This document shows positions 19,010-26,229 of a stretch of DNA of 64,000 nt, piece after piece. Positions within the stretch are counted from its first letter, which is position 1; the number at the start of each line of letters is the position of its first letter. Source of the DNA: Spirilliplanes yamanashiensis (GTDB taxonomy: Bacteria; Actinomycetota; Actinomycetes; Mycobacteriales; Micromonosporaceae). The notes beneath the pieces are model-generated. The model was not told the origin of the DNA, ran no database searches, and worked only from the letters and a program-made list of their open reading frames with translations. The stretch is taken from the NCBI RefSeq assembly GCF_016863475.1, contig NZ_BOOY01000016.1, forward strand, positions 165,389 to 229,388, read 5' to 3'. Made by a program: the position numbers and the translations under genes.

Positions 19010-19350
19010 TCGTCCAGGGCGGCCAGCTGCTGCTCGAGCTGGAACACCGGGGTCAGCAGCAGGAACCCCTCGTCCGGGCGGCGGTCGTCCAGGCCGGTGA
19101 AGAACCGCGCCATCTCGGCCTGCCAGCGGGCGTTCACGTCGGTGCGGGCCATCGCTGCCTGGGCGCGTTCCAGGCTCTCGGCCTCGACGTACCCGACGAG
19201 CAGGCCGTCGTCGCGGGCGAACAGCGAGTAGTTGGTCCAGCCGGCGTCGCGCAGGGCGCGCAGCATCTCCGGCCACACCCGCGCGTGCCGCTGCGTGTAC
19301 TCCGCCAGCAGCTCCGGGCGCACCTGGAGCAGGAAGCAGTAGCGGTTCAC
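19006..19350 (-). CDS. rhaM: L-rhamnose mutarotase
   Basis: Predicted 114 residues, the usual length of the RhaM/DUF718 family that interconverts alpha and beta L-rhamnose anomers. 'YCFLLQVRPELLAEYTQRHA' opens the ferredoxin-like fold with its conserved H, and 'WPEMLRALRDAGWTNYSLFA' and 'DVNARWQAEMARFF' are family signatures. It is not in the main operon: it follows the GAF-SpoIIE phosphatase gene with a four-base GTGA overlap, an odd pairing, and converges on the LacI gene. Confidence 0.9.
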   Translation of the reverse strand: MNRYCFLLQVRPELLAEYTQRHARVWPEMLRALRDAGWTNYSLFARDDGLLVGYVEAESLERAQAAMARTDVNARWQAEMARFFTGLDDRRPDEGFLLLTPVFQLEQQLAALDD

Positions 19351-20576
19351 CGCGGCACCGCGCCGCCCGTGCGGCGCAGCACCAGCATCGCCACGTCGTC
19401 GGTGGGGCGGTCGGCGAGCCCGGCCGCCATGATGGCGTCGCAGACCGCGTCGGCCGGCGCCGCCGACGTGGCGGCCAGGAGGCGCTCGATGCCCTCGTCG
19501 ATGATCTCGCCGCGGCGCTCGACCAGCCCGTCGGTGTAGCAGACCAGCACCGCGCCGGGCGGCAGGCCGACGACCGTGGTGCGGCGGGCCCGGCCGCGCG
19601 CCGGGCGGGTGCCGGCCGGCGGGTCCACCCGGACGTCCGCCAGCCGGGCCGGCTCGCCCGGCGCCGCGACGACCGGGCGCAGGTGGCCGGCCAGCGACAC
19701 GTGCGCGGCCGAGCGGTCGGGGCTGATCATCGCGTACAGGACGGTGGTGAGCTGGCCCGCCTCGAAGTGCACGATCTTGCGGTCGAGCAGCGTCAGCGCC
19801 TCGGCCGGGTCGTCGCAGATGAGCGCGTACGACCGCAGCGCGCTGCGCACCCGCCCCATGATCACGGCCGAGCCGAGGCCGTGGCCGGACACGTCGCCGA
19901 CCACCACGCCCAGCCAGCCGGACGGCAGGCCGAACACGTCGTACCAGTCGCCGCCGACGCCCAGGTCGTTGCCCGGCACGTAGCGGGCGGCCAGGTCGAG
20001 CCCGGCGGCGGCGGGCAGCCGGGCCGGCAGCAGGCTGCGCTGCAGCGCCATCGCGGCGACCTGGTCGAGCCGGCGCGTCCGGGCCTGGCCGGCCGAGGCC
20101 GCCCGGTCGGCCACCAGTTGCAGCAGCTCGACGTCGTCGTCGGTCCACAGGCGCGGGATGAGGCTGCCGACGTGCAGCACGCCGGCGAGGTCGCCGCCGG
20201 CCAGCATCGGCACCCCGAGCAGCGAGCGGACGCCCTTCTGCAGCAGGATCGGGCTCACCACGTCGGCGGCGGTGACCTCGGCGAGGGTCAGCGGCCGCCG
20301 GTTCGCGGCCACCCGCCCGGCGAACCCGTGCCCGACCGGCACCCGCACGGACTGCCGGACCTCGTCCTCCAGGCCCTTGGCGGCGGTGACCACCAGGTGG
20401 TCGGTGTGCTCGTCGAGCAGCAGCACGACCGCGGTGTCGACGCCGAGCAGGTCGACGACCCGTTCCAGCAGCTCGTCGAGCAGGTCGGCCACGTCGAGCC
20501 GGGACAGCGCCGCATCGGTGACCGACTCGAGCCGGCGCAGCCGCTCGTCGCTCCTGATGCCGCGGGCCGTCTCCAC
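19347..20576 (-). CDS. GAF-domain PP2C/SpoIIE serine phosphatase (RsbU-like)
   Basis: Predicted 409 residues. A GAF domain (about 15-175, 'VDLLGVDTAVVLLLDEHTD', 'RVPVGHGFAGRVA') precedes a PP2C-like SpoIIE domain (about 195-405) with metal-binding acids in 'VGGDWYDVF', 'GDVSGHGLGSAV', 'CYTDGLVERR' and 'DDVAMLVLR'. Such enzymes dephosphorylate anti-anti-sigma factors in partner-switching pathways. The divergent neighbour is an RsbW-like kinase, supporting that role. Start uncertain: GTG 20576 gives a normal N-terminus; ATG 20642 would intrude on the divergent promoter. The co-oriented rhaM overlaps its 3' end. Confidence 0.88.
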   Translation of the reverse strand: METARGIRSDERLRRLESVTDAALSRLDVADLLDELLERVVDLLGVDTAVVLLLDEHTDHLVVTAAKGLEDEVRQSVRVPVGHGFAGRVAANRRPLTLAEVTAADVVSPILLQKGVRSLLGVPMLAGGDLAGVLHVGSLIPRLWTDDDVELLQLVADRAASAGQARTRRLDQVAAMALQRSLLPARLPAAAGLDLAARYVPGNDLGVGGDWYDVFGLPSGWLGVVVGDVSGHGLGSAVIMGRVRSALRSYALICDDPAEALTLLDRKIVHFEAGQLTTVLYAMISPDRSAAHVSLAGHLRPVVAAPGEPARLADVRVDPPAGTRPARGRARRTTVVGLPPGAVLVCYTDGLVERRGEIIDEGIERLLAATSAAPADAVCDAIMAAGLADRPTDDVAMLVLRRTGGAVPR

Positions 20577-20657
20577 GCAGCAGAGCCTAAACGGACCGCC
20601 CGATGATCGGACCGCCATCTCCCGCGCCGCTCCGGACGGCAATTCCGATCTTCATGC

Positions 20658-20681
20658 GTATCGGACACCACACGGGGGTAC
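20658..20681 (+). promoter_or_regulatory. Sigma-B-type promoter of the RsbW-like gene
   Basis: GTAT (20658-20661), 14 bases, then GGGTAC (20676-20681) matches the GNNT-N14-16-GGGTAC/T consensus of Streptomyces sigma-B. It ends nine bases before GTG 20691, so a transcript from it would be nearly leaderless and would omit the AGGAGG at 20682-20687; one of the two signals may be fortuitous. Confidence 0.45.
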
Positions 20682-20690
20682 AGGAGGGCG

Positions 20691-21131
20691 GTGGAGACGG
20701 TGTGCCTGCGGTTCGACCACGGGACGCCCGCGTCCGTGGCCCGGCAGGCCGTGCGCGAAGCCCTGCGGACGTGGGACGTCGTGGACGACGACGGGGACAC
20801 GCTGACGGTCGCGACCGAGCTGATGCAGAACGTCACCCAGCACACCGGCAACGGCGGCCAGCTGACGCTGGCGCTGCGCCGCGAGGCCGGCCGCGACGCG
20901 GTGATCGTCGAGTGCGCCGACGCCGACCCGCACCGGCCGGAGCCGCTGGCCCGCGACCTGCAGCGCCCCGGCGGGCGCGGCCTGATGATCGTCGCGGCAC
21001 TGGCCCGCAGCTGGGGCACCCGCGCCGCGGTGTGGGCCGGGCACACCGGCAAGGTCGTCTGGGCGGAGCTGGTCTTCGCGGCGTCGCCCCGCACCCGCAC
21101 CCGCGAGACGGAGCTCGGCCAGGCCGGCTGA
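20691..21131 (+). CDS. RsbW-like ATP-binding anti-sigma/serine kinase
   Basis: Predicted 146 residues of the HATPase_c_2 family. 'ATELMQNVTQHTGNG' is the N-box, 'VECADADPHRPE' corresponds to the G1 region and 'GGRGLMIVAALARSWG' to G2, as in RsbW/SpoIIAB-type kinases that bind sigma or anti-anti-sigma factors. GTG 20691 has AGGAGG four bases upstream. No sigma or STAS gene is adjacent, so its partner is elsewhere; the divergent GAF-SpoIIE phosphatase is a natural antagonist. Confidence 0.85.
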   Translation: METVCLRFDHGTPASVARQAVREALRTWDVVDDDGDTLTVATELMQNVTQHTGNGGQLTLALRREAGRDAVIVECADADPHRPEPLARDLQRPGGRGLMIVAALARSWGTRAAVWAGHTGKVVWAELVFAASPRTRTRETELGQAG

Positions 21132-21211
21132 GCCCCTCGGCCCGCGTCACCGCCTGGGAGCGGGCACACCTCGGACGGCCGCGGCGCTCGCCGCGGCCGT
21201 CGCCGTCCGTG

Positions 21212-21241
21212 TTGACGCCAGCCTGAGGTAAGCCTTACCTT
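21212..21241 (+). promoter_or_regulatory. Leaderless promoter of the siderophore operon
   Basis: TTGACG (21212-21217), 18 bases, TACCTT (21236-21241), then six bases to GTG 21248. No Shine-Dalgarno is present. The -10 lies inside the iron box, so repressor binding would directly exclude polymerase. Confidence 0.7.
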
Positions 21242-21242
21242 A
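21224..21242. promoter_or_regulatory. DtxR/IdeR-type iron box
   Basis: TGAGGTAAGCCTTACCTTA matches 14 of 19 positions of the DtxR/IdeR consensus TTAGGTTAGGCTAACCTAA, including the GGT...ACC core. Its position over the -10 of an iron-siderophore uptake operon fits Fe(II)-dependent repression. Confidence 0.75.
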
Positions 21243-21247
21243 CCGCC

Positions 21248-22102
21248 GTGTCCGATCGTCGAGAATCACCCGGGGCCACCGGCCTGCGCGGCGTCGACCT
21301 GCGCCTGGGCTACCACGGCTCGGCCGTCGTGCACGGCGTCAGCCTGGCCCTGCGCGCCGGGGCCGTGACCGCCCTGGTCGGCCCGAACGGCAGCGGCAAG
21401 TCCACCGTGCTGCGCGCCCTCGCCCGGCTGCACCGGGTGGACGGCGGCGACGTCCAGTTCGGCGACGGCGCGTCCGCCCGCGCCCTGTCCGTGAAGGACT
21501 TCGCGCGCCGCGTCACGCTGCTGGCGCAGAGCCGGCCGGTGCCCAGCGGCGTCACCGTGCGCGACGTCGTCGGCTACGGCCGCCACCCGTACCGCGGGCG
21601 CTGGCGCGCCGACGACCCCGGCGGCCCCGCGGCCGTCGCGCGCTCGATGGAGGTCACCGGCGTGTCCGCCATGGCGGACCGGCCGGTCGACGAGCTGTCC
21701 GGCGGCGAGCTCCAGCGGGTGTGGCTGGCCACCTGCCTCGCCCAGGACACCGGCGTGCTGCTGCTCGACGAGCCCACCACGTTCCTCGACCTGCGCTACC
21801 AGGTGGAGATCCTCGACCTGGTCCGCGACCTGGCCGACCGGCACGGCGTCGCCGTCGGCGTCGTGCTGCACGACCTCGACCAGGCCGCGGCCGTGGCCGA
21901 CCACGTCGTGCTGCTGCGGTCCGGGCGGGTGCGCGCCGCCGGCACCCCGCACGAGGTGTTCACCGAGGACAACCTCACCGAGACGTACGGCATCCGCATC
22001 GAGGTCTGCGCGGACGCCGTCACCGGCCTGCTGTCCACCCGGCCGGTCGGCCGGCACACCCGGCGGCAGCCGGTCCTCACCCCGTCCCTCAGCGAGAAAT
22101 GA
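21248..22102 (+). CDS. Iron-siderophore ABC transporter ATP-binding protein
   Basis: Predicted 284-residue FecE/FepC-type ATPase. Walker A 'GPNGSGKST', Q-loop 'LLAQSRPVPSG', signature 'LSGGELQRVWLA', Walker B 'VLLLDEPTT' and switch His 'VLHDLDQA' are all intact. GTG 21248 is the first codon after the -10 and is probably the 5' end of the mRNA. The stop overlaps the ATG of the binding-protein gene. Having the ATPase first, ahead of binding protein and permease, is less common than the reverse order. Confidence 0.93.
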   Translation: MSDRRESPGATGLRGVDLRLGYHGSAVVHGVSLALRAGAVTALVGPNGSGKSTVLRALARLHRVDGGDVQFGDGASARALSVKDFARRVTLLAQSRPVPSGVTVRDVVGYGRHPYRGRWRADDPGGPAAVARSMEVTGVSAMADRPVDELSGGELQRVWLATCLAQDTGVLLLDEPTTFLDLRYQVEILDLVRDLADRHGVAVGVVLHDLDQAAAVADHVVLLRSGRVRAAGTPHEVFTEDNLTETYGIRIEVCADAVTGLLSTRPVGRHTRRQPVLTPSLSEK

Positions 22103-23100
22103 CGACGATGATCCGTTCCCGACTGGCGGTCCTGGCCGCCGCCGTGACCGCCGCCGCCCTGCTCACCGCGTGCGGCACCACCGAACAGGCCGCCTCCGCG
22201 CCCGCTGCGGGCGGCTCGTCCGCGCCGGCCGGGCCCGTCACCGTCACCGACGCCCGCGGCAAGGCCGTCACCCTCAAGGCGCCGGCGACCCGGGTCGTCG
22301 GCCTGGAGTGGGGCGAGACGGAGATGCTCGTCGGGCTCGGCGTCATGCCCGTCGGCGTGGCCGACACCAAGGGGTACGCCACCTGGGTCACCGCCGCCAA
22401 GCTGGACGCGGCCGTCAAGGACGTCGGCACCCGCAGCGAGCCCAGCGTCGACGCCATCGTCGCGCTGCAGCCCGACCTGGTGGTGATGGAGGCCGAACGC
22501 GACTCCGCCCTGGTCGGCCAGCTGGAGAAGTACGTGCCGGTGATCGTCGCCAAGGGCAGCGACGCCGCCGACAACCTCGCCCGCATGCGCACCGACCTGA
22601 CGATGATCGCCACCGCCGTCGGCAAGGCCGACCGGGCGCAGCAGCTGCTCGCCGACTTCGACGCCGCCCTCGCCGCCGGTAAGGCGAAGATCGCCGCCGC
22701 CGGCGCCGCCGGCCGGCCGTTCGCCTTCGCCGACGGCTGGAAGGAGGGCAGCACCGTCAGCATCCGGATGTTCGGCCAGGGGTCGCTGGTCTCCCAGGTC
22801 GGCATCGGGCTCGGGCTGCGCAACGCCTGGACCGGCAAGGTGGACGAGGTGTGGGGGCTCGGCCAGACCGACGTCGAGGGCCTCACCGCCCTGAAGGCGC
22901 CGGACGTGCGGTTCTTCTACAACGCCTCCGACGGCGTCGACGTCTTCGCCGACGGCCTCGCCGGCAACGCGATCTGGACCTCGCTGCCGTTCGTGCAGCA
23001 GAAGCAGCTGCACCGGATGCCCGACGGCATCTGGACGTTCGGCGGCACCCTGTCGGCCCAGCAGCACATCGACGCGTTCGTCAAGGCCTACACGGCTTGA
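22099..23100 (+). CDS. Iron-siderophore substrate-binding lipoprotein
   Basis: Predicted 333 residues. A lipoprotein signal ends in the lipobox 'LLTAC' near residue 19, followed by a Ser/Ala/Gly linker and a class III (FecB/FhuD) binding fold: 'VTVTDARGKAVTLKAPATRV', 'VDAIVALQPDLVVME' and 'GLGLRNAWTG'. The 'VGLEWGETEMLVGLG' opening resembles FecB-type citrate or hydroxamate binders. ATG 22099 overlaps the ATPase stop (ATGA) and its own stop overlaps the permease TTG. It delivers ferric siderophore to the fused permease. Confidence 0.92.
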   Translation: MTTMIRSRLAVLAAAVTAAALLTACGTTEQAASAPAAGGSSAPAGPVTVTDARGKAVTLKAPATRVVGLEWGETEMLVGLGVMPVGVADTKGYATWVTAAKLDAAVKDVGTRSEPSVDAIVALQPDLVVMEAERDSALVGQLEKYVPVIVAKGSDAADNLARMRTDLTMIATAVGKADRAQQLLADFDAALAAGKAKIAAAGAAGRPFAFADGWKEGSTVSIRMFGQGSLVSQVGIGLGLRNAWTGKVDEVWGLGQTDVEGLTALKAPDVRFFYNASDGVDVFADGLAGNAIWTSLPFVQQKQLHRMPDGIWTFGGTLSAQQHIDAFVKAYTA

Positions 23101-25217
23101 GCACCTCCACCGTCACCGCACCGTCCGGGCCGGCCGTCGCGCCGGCCCGGACGGCGGCGCCGGCGCGGCTGCGCACCGCCACGGCGTTCACCGCCGCGGC
23201 CGCCCTGCTCGCCGTCGTCGCCGCGGCGCACCTGACCCAGGGCACCTCCGCGGTCGGCGCCCTCGACCTGCTGCGCCTGCTCACCGGCGCCGAGGACCCG
23301 GGCACCGCCGACGCCACCCGCGTGCTGGTGTCGTCCCGGCTGCCCCGGCTGCTCACCGGCGCCGCCGTCGGCGTCGCGCTCGGCTTCGCCGGGGCCGCCC
23401 TGCAGTCCGTCGCCCGCAACACCCTGGCCTCCCCCGACACGCTCGCCGTCAACGCCGGCGCCCACCTGGCCATCGTCGCCGTGGCGGCGGCCGGCATCAG
23501 CCTGCCGGTGCTGAGCGCGGGCGGGCTCGCGTTCGGCGGCGGCCTGGCGGCGGCCGCGTTCGTCATGGCGATCTCGGCGGGCGGCCGCGCCGGCACCACC
23601 CGGCTGATCCTGGCCGGCTCCGCCACCATGCTCGCGCTGTCGGCGCTCACCACGCTGCTGCTCCTGCTGTTCGAGCAGGCCACCACCGGCCTGTTCGCCT
23701 GGGGGCACGGCTCGCTGGTGCTCGGCGACCTGACCGCGTTCAGCCAGCTCGCCCCCGTCATCGCCGGGGCCGCCGCCGCGCTGGTGCTGCTCGGCCGCCG
23801 CCTCGACATCCTCGCCCTCGGCGACGACACCGCCGCCGTGCTCGGCGTGCACGTGCGCCGGGTCCGGCTCGGCGCCACCCTGCTCGCCGTGCTGCTCTGC
23901 GCGGCGGCCGTCACCCTCGCCGGGCCGGTCGGCTTCGCCGGGCTCGTCGCCCCCGCCGTCGTGCGGCTGCTCGGCCCCCTGCTGCCCGGGCTCCAGGCGC
24001 ACCGGGTGCTGCTGCCGCTGTCCGGGCTCACCGGCGTGCTCATCGTGCTCGGCGCCGACGTGCTGCTGCGCGCGGCGCTCGGCGGGCAGGCCGGGGTGGA
24101 CGTTCCCACCGGCGTCGTCACCACGATCCTCGGCGCCGTCCTGCTCGTCTGGCTGGCCCGCCGGCACCGCGACGCCGGGCCCACCCGGCGCCCGCCCGGC
24201 GGCCACGCCGCCGTCCGCTCCCGCGCCTTCCACCTGACCGTCGTGGGTGTCTGCGCCGTGCTCGCCGTCGCCGCGCCCGCGCTCGGGATGCTCGCCGGCG
24301 ACACCTGGGTCCTCGGCGGCGACGTCGTCAACTGGCTGCAGGGCCGCACCGGGCCCGCGTACACCTTCGTGCTGGACCAGCGGTTCCCGCGGGTCGCCGC
24401 GGCGCTGCTGGCCGGCGCCGCCCTCGCCGTCGCCGGCACCACCGTGCAGGCGGTCTGCCGCAACCCGCTCGCCGAGCCCGGCATGCTCGGCATCACCGCC
24501 GGCGCCGGCGTCGGCGCGGTCACCCTGCTGACGTTCGTCCCGCTCGCCGGGGTGTGGGTGATGACCGGCGTCGCCGGCGCGGCCGCCCTGCTCACCTTCG
24601 CGCTGGTGTACGGGCTGGCGTGGCACGGCGGGCTGGACTCCGACCGGCTGGTGCTCATCGGCATCGGCGTGTCCGCGGGCTGCGCCGCCGTCACCACGTT
24701 CGTCGTCGTGGTGTTCGACCCGTACAACACCGCCAAGGCGCTCACCTGGCTGTCCGGCTCCACCTACGGGCGCACCGCCGAGCAGGTGGCGCCCGTCGCC
24801 GTGGCGCTGGCCGTGCTCGTCCCGCTGATCGCCGCCGCCCGCCGCCACCTCGACCTGCTGACCCTCGACGACGACACCCCGCGGGTGCTCGGCGTCCGGC
24901 TCGAACCCGCCCGGCTGCTGGCGCTCGGCGCGGCCGCCGTGCTCACCTCGACCGCCGTCAGCGCCGTCGGCGTCATCAGCTTCGTCGGCCTCGTCGCCCC
25001 GCACGCCGCCCGCGCGCTCGTCGGCGGCCGGCACGCCCGCGTGCTGCCCGTGGCGGCGCTGCTCGGCGCGATCCTCGTCAGCCTCGCGGACACCGCCGGG
25101 CGCACCGTCATCGCCCCCGCCCAGGTCCCCGCCGGCCTGGTCACCGCCATGATCGGCACCCCGTACTTCGTCTGGCTGCTCTGGCGCTCCCGCTTCGCCT
25201 CCACCCGGGCCCGATAG
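23097..25217 (+). CDS. Fused double FecCD-type siderophore permease (FhuB-like)
   Basis: Predicted 706 residues: two complete FecCD permease modules joined head to tail (about 20-365 and 375-700), as in FhuB, giving some 18-20 membrane spans in one chain. Each half has the family motifs: 'SSRLPRLLTGAAVGVALGFA' / 'DQRFPRVAAALLAGAALAVA' at the start and 'GFAGLVAPAVVRLLG' / 'SFVGLVAPHAARALVG' near the end, the latter forming the ATPase contact. A TTG start overlapping the binding-protein TGA is inferred because no ATG or GTG lies near the expected N-terminus. Confidence 0.9.
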   Translation: MSTSTVTAPSGPAVAPARTAAPARLRTATAFTAAAALLAVVAAAHLTQGTSAVGALDLLRLLTGAEDPGTADATRVLVSSRLPRLLTGAAVGVALGFAGAALQSVARNTLASPDTLAVNAGAHLAIVAVAAAGISLPVLSAGGLAFGGGLAAAAFVMAISAGGRAGTTRLILAGSATMLALSALTTLLLLLFEQATTGLFAWGHGSLVLGDLTAFSQLAPVIAGAAAALVLLGRRLDILALGDDTAAVLGVHVRRVRLGATLLAVLLCAAAVTLAGPVGFAGLVAPAVVRLLGPLLPGLQAHRVLLPLSGLTGVLIVLGADVLLRAALGGQAGVDVPTGVVTTILGAVLLVWLARRHRDAGPTRRPPGGHAAVRSRAFHLTVVGVCAVLAVAAPALGMLAGDTWVLGGDVVNWLQGRTGPAYTFVLDQRFPRVAAALLAGAALAVAGTTVQAVCRNPLAEPGMLGITAGAGVGAVTLLTFVPLAGVWVMTGVAGAAALLTFALVYGLAWHGGLDSDRLVLIGIGVSAGCAAVTTFVVVVFDPYNTAKALTWLSGSTYGRTAEQVAPVAVALAVLVPLIAAARRHLDLLTLDDDTPRVLGVRLEPARLLALGAAAVLTSTAVSAVGVISFVGLVAPHAARALVGGRHARVLPVAALLGAILVSLADTAGRTVIAPAQVPAGLVTAMIGTPYFVWLLWRSRFASTRAR

Positions 25218-25225
25218 GAGACACC

Positions 25226-26113
25226 GTGACATCGACCCTCGCCGTCGCCCCCTGGCGCACGTTCGCCACCGAGGTCCGCGCCGTGCGCCGGCTCAGCCCG
25301 TCGTTCCTGCGGGTCACCCTCACCGGGCCCGACCTCGACCGGTTCGCCGACAACGGCTGGGACCAGCGGATCAAGGTCGCCGTGCCGGTGCCGGGCACCC
25401 GGTTCCCGCACGGCACCGCCTGGTACGAGGGCTGGCGCGCCCTGCCCGACGCCGAGCGCCCGCCGCTGCGCACCTACACCGCCCGGCACGTGCGCGCCGA
25501 CCGGCGCGAGATCGACGTCGACTTCGTCCTGCACGGCGACACCGGCCCGGCCGGGCGCTGGGCGCTGCGCGCCGCGCCGGGCGCCGAGCTGGCCGTCGTC
25601 GGCCCCGACGCGGGCTACCCCGGCACCCACGGCGGCATCGAGTTCCGCCCGCCGGCGGGCTCCGCCCTGCTGCTCGCCGGCGACGAGACCGCCGCCCCGG
25701 CCATCTGCGCCATCCTCGAACGCCTGCCCGCCGACGCCACCGGCCACGCGCTGCTGGAGGTACCCGGCGAGGCGGACGCCCTGCCGGTCGCCGCCCCTGC
25801 CGGCGTCTCCGTCACCTGGCTGCCCCGCGGCACCGCCGCGCACGGCAGCCGCCTGACCGCCGCCGTCACCGCCGACTCGCTGCTGCCGGCGCTGCGCGCG
25901 TCCGCGGCGGCGGGCCGCGACGACACCGCCGCGGACACCGGCATCCTGTGGGACGTCCCGGACGCCCCCGCCGAGACCCCGGTGTACGCGTGGCTGGCCG
26001 GCGAGGCCTCGACGATCCGCGGGCTGCGCCGCCACCTGGTCAGCGAACGCGGGCTGGACCGGCGCGCGATCGCGTTCATGGGCTACTGGCGCCGCGGCCA
26101 CGCCGAGAACTAG
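25226..26113 (+). CDS. Siderophore-interacting protein (ferric-siderophore reductase)
   Basis: Predicted 295-residue SIP-family flavoprotein. 'LRTYTARHVRADRREIDVDFVLHG' region carries the RxYTxR FAD motif, 'GPAGRWALRAAPG' the next binding loop, 'LLLAGDETAAPAI' the NAD(P)H region and 'YAWLAGEASTIRGLRRHL' with a C-terminal 'MGYWRRGHAEN' is diagnostic. It reduces imported ferric siderophore in the cytosol to release iron. GTG 25226 has AGGAG five bases upstream, the SD overlapping the permease TAG stop. Last gene of the iron operon. Confidence 0.93.
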   Translation: MTSTLAVAPWRTFATEVRAVRRLSPSFLRVTLTGPDLDRFADNGWDQRIKVAVPVPGTRFPHGTAWYEGWRALPDAERPPLRTYTARHVRADRREIDVDFVLHGDTGPAGRWALRAAPGAELAVVGPDAGYPGTHGGIEFRPPAGSALLLAGDETAAPAICAILERLPADATGHALLEVPGEADALPVAAPAGVSVTWLPRGTAAHGSRLTAAVTADSLLPALRASAAAGRDDTAADTGILWDVPDAPAETPVYAWLAGEASTIRGLRRHLVSERGLDRRAIAFMGYWRRGHAEN

Positions 26114-26229
26114 CGGGCGAACCTCAGCGTCAACCACGGCCCGGTGGTGGCGGCGTTCGTGCCGTCGCCCGAAAACGCCGCGCGCAGCCGGTACGGCCGG
26201 CCGGCGGTGCGCCCGCCCGCTCCCCCGGG
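26114..26229 (-). pseudogene. Remnant of a secreted-protein C-terminus
   Basis: On the minus strand, in frame after the MFS stop, the DNA reads 'PYRLRAAFSGDGTNAA' then 'TTGPWLTLRFAR' and a TAG. This resembles the last strands of an immunoglobulin-like or carbohydrate-binding module at the end of exported actinobacterial enzymes. There is no start codon and nothing upstream, so at most it is a gene fossil left by deletion. The match is from pattern memory only. Confidence 0.3.
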
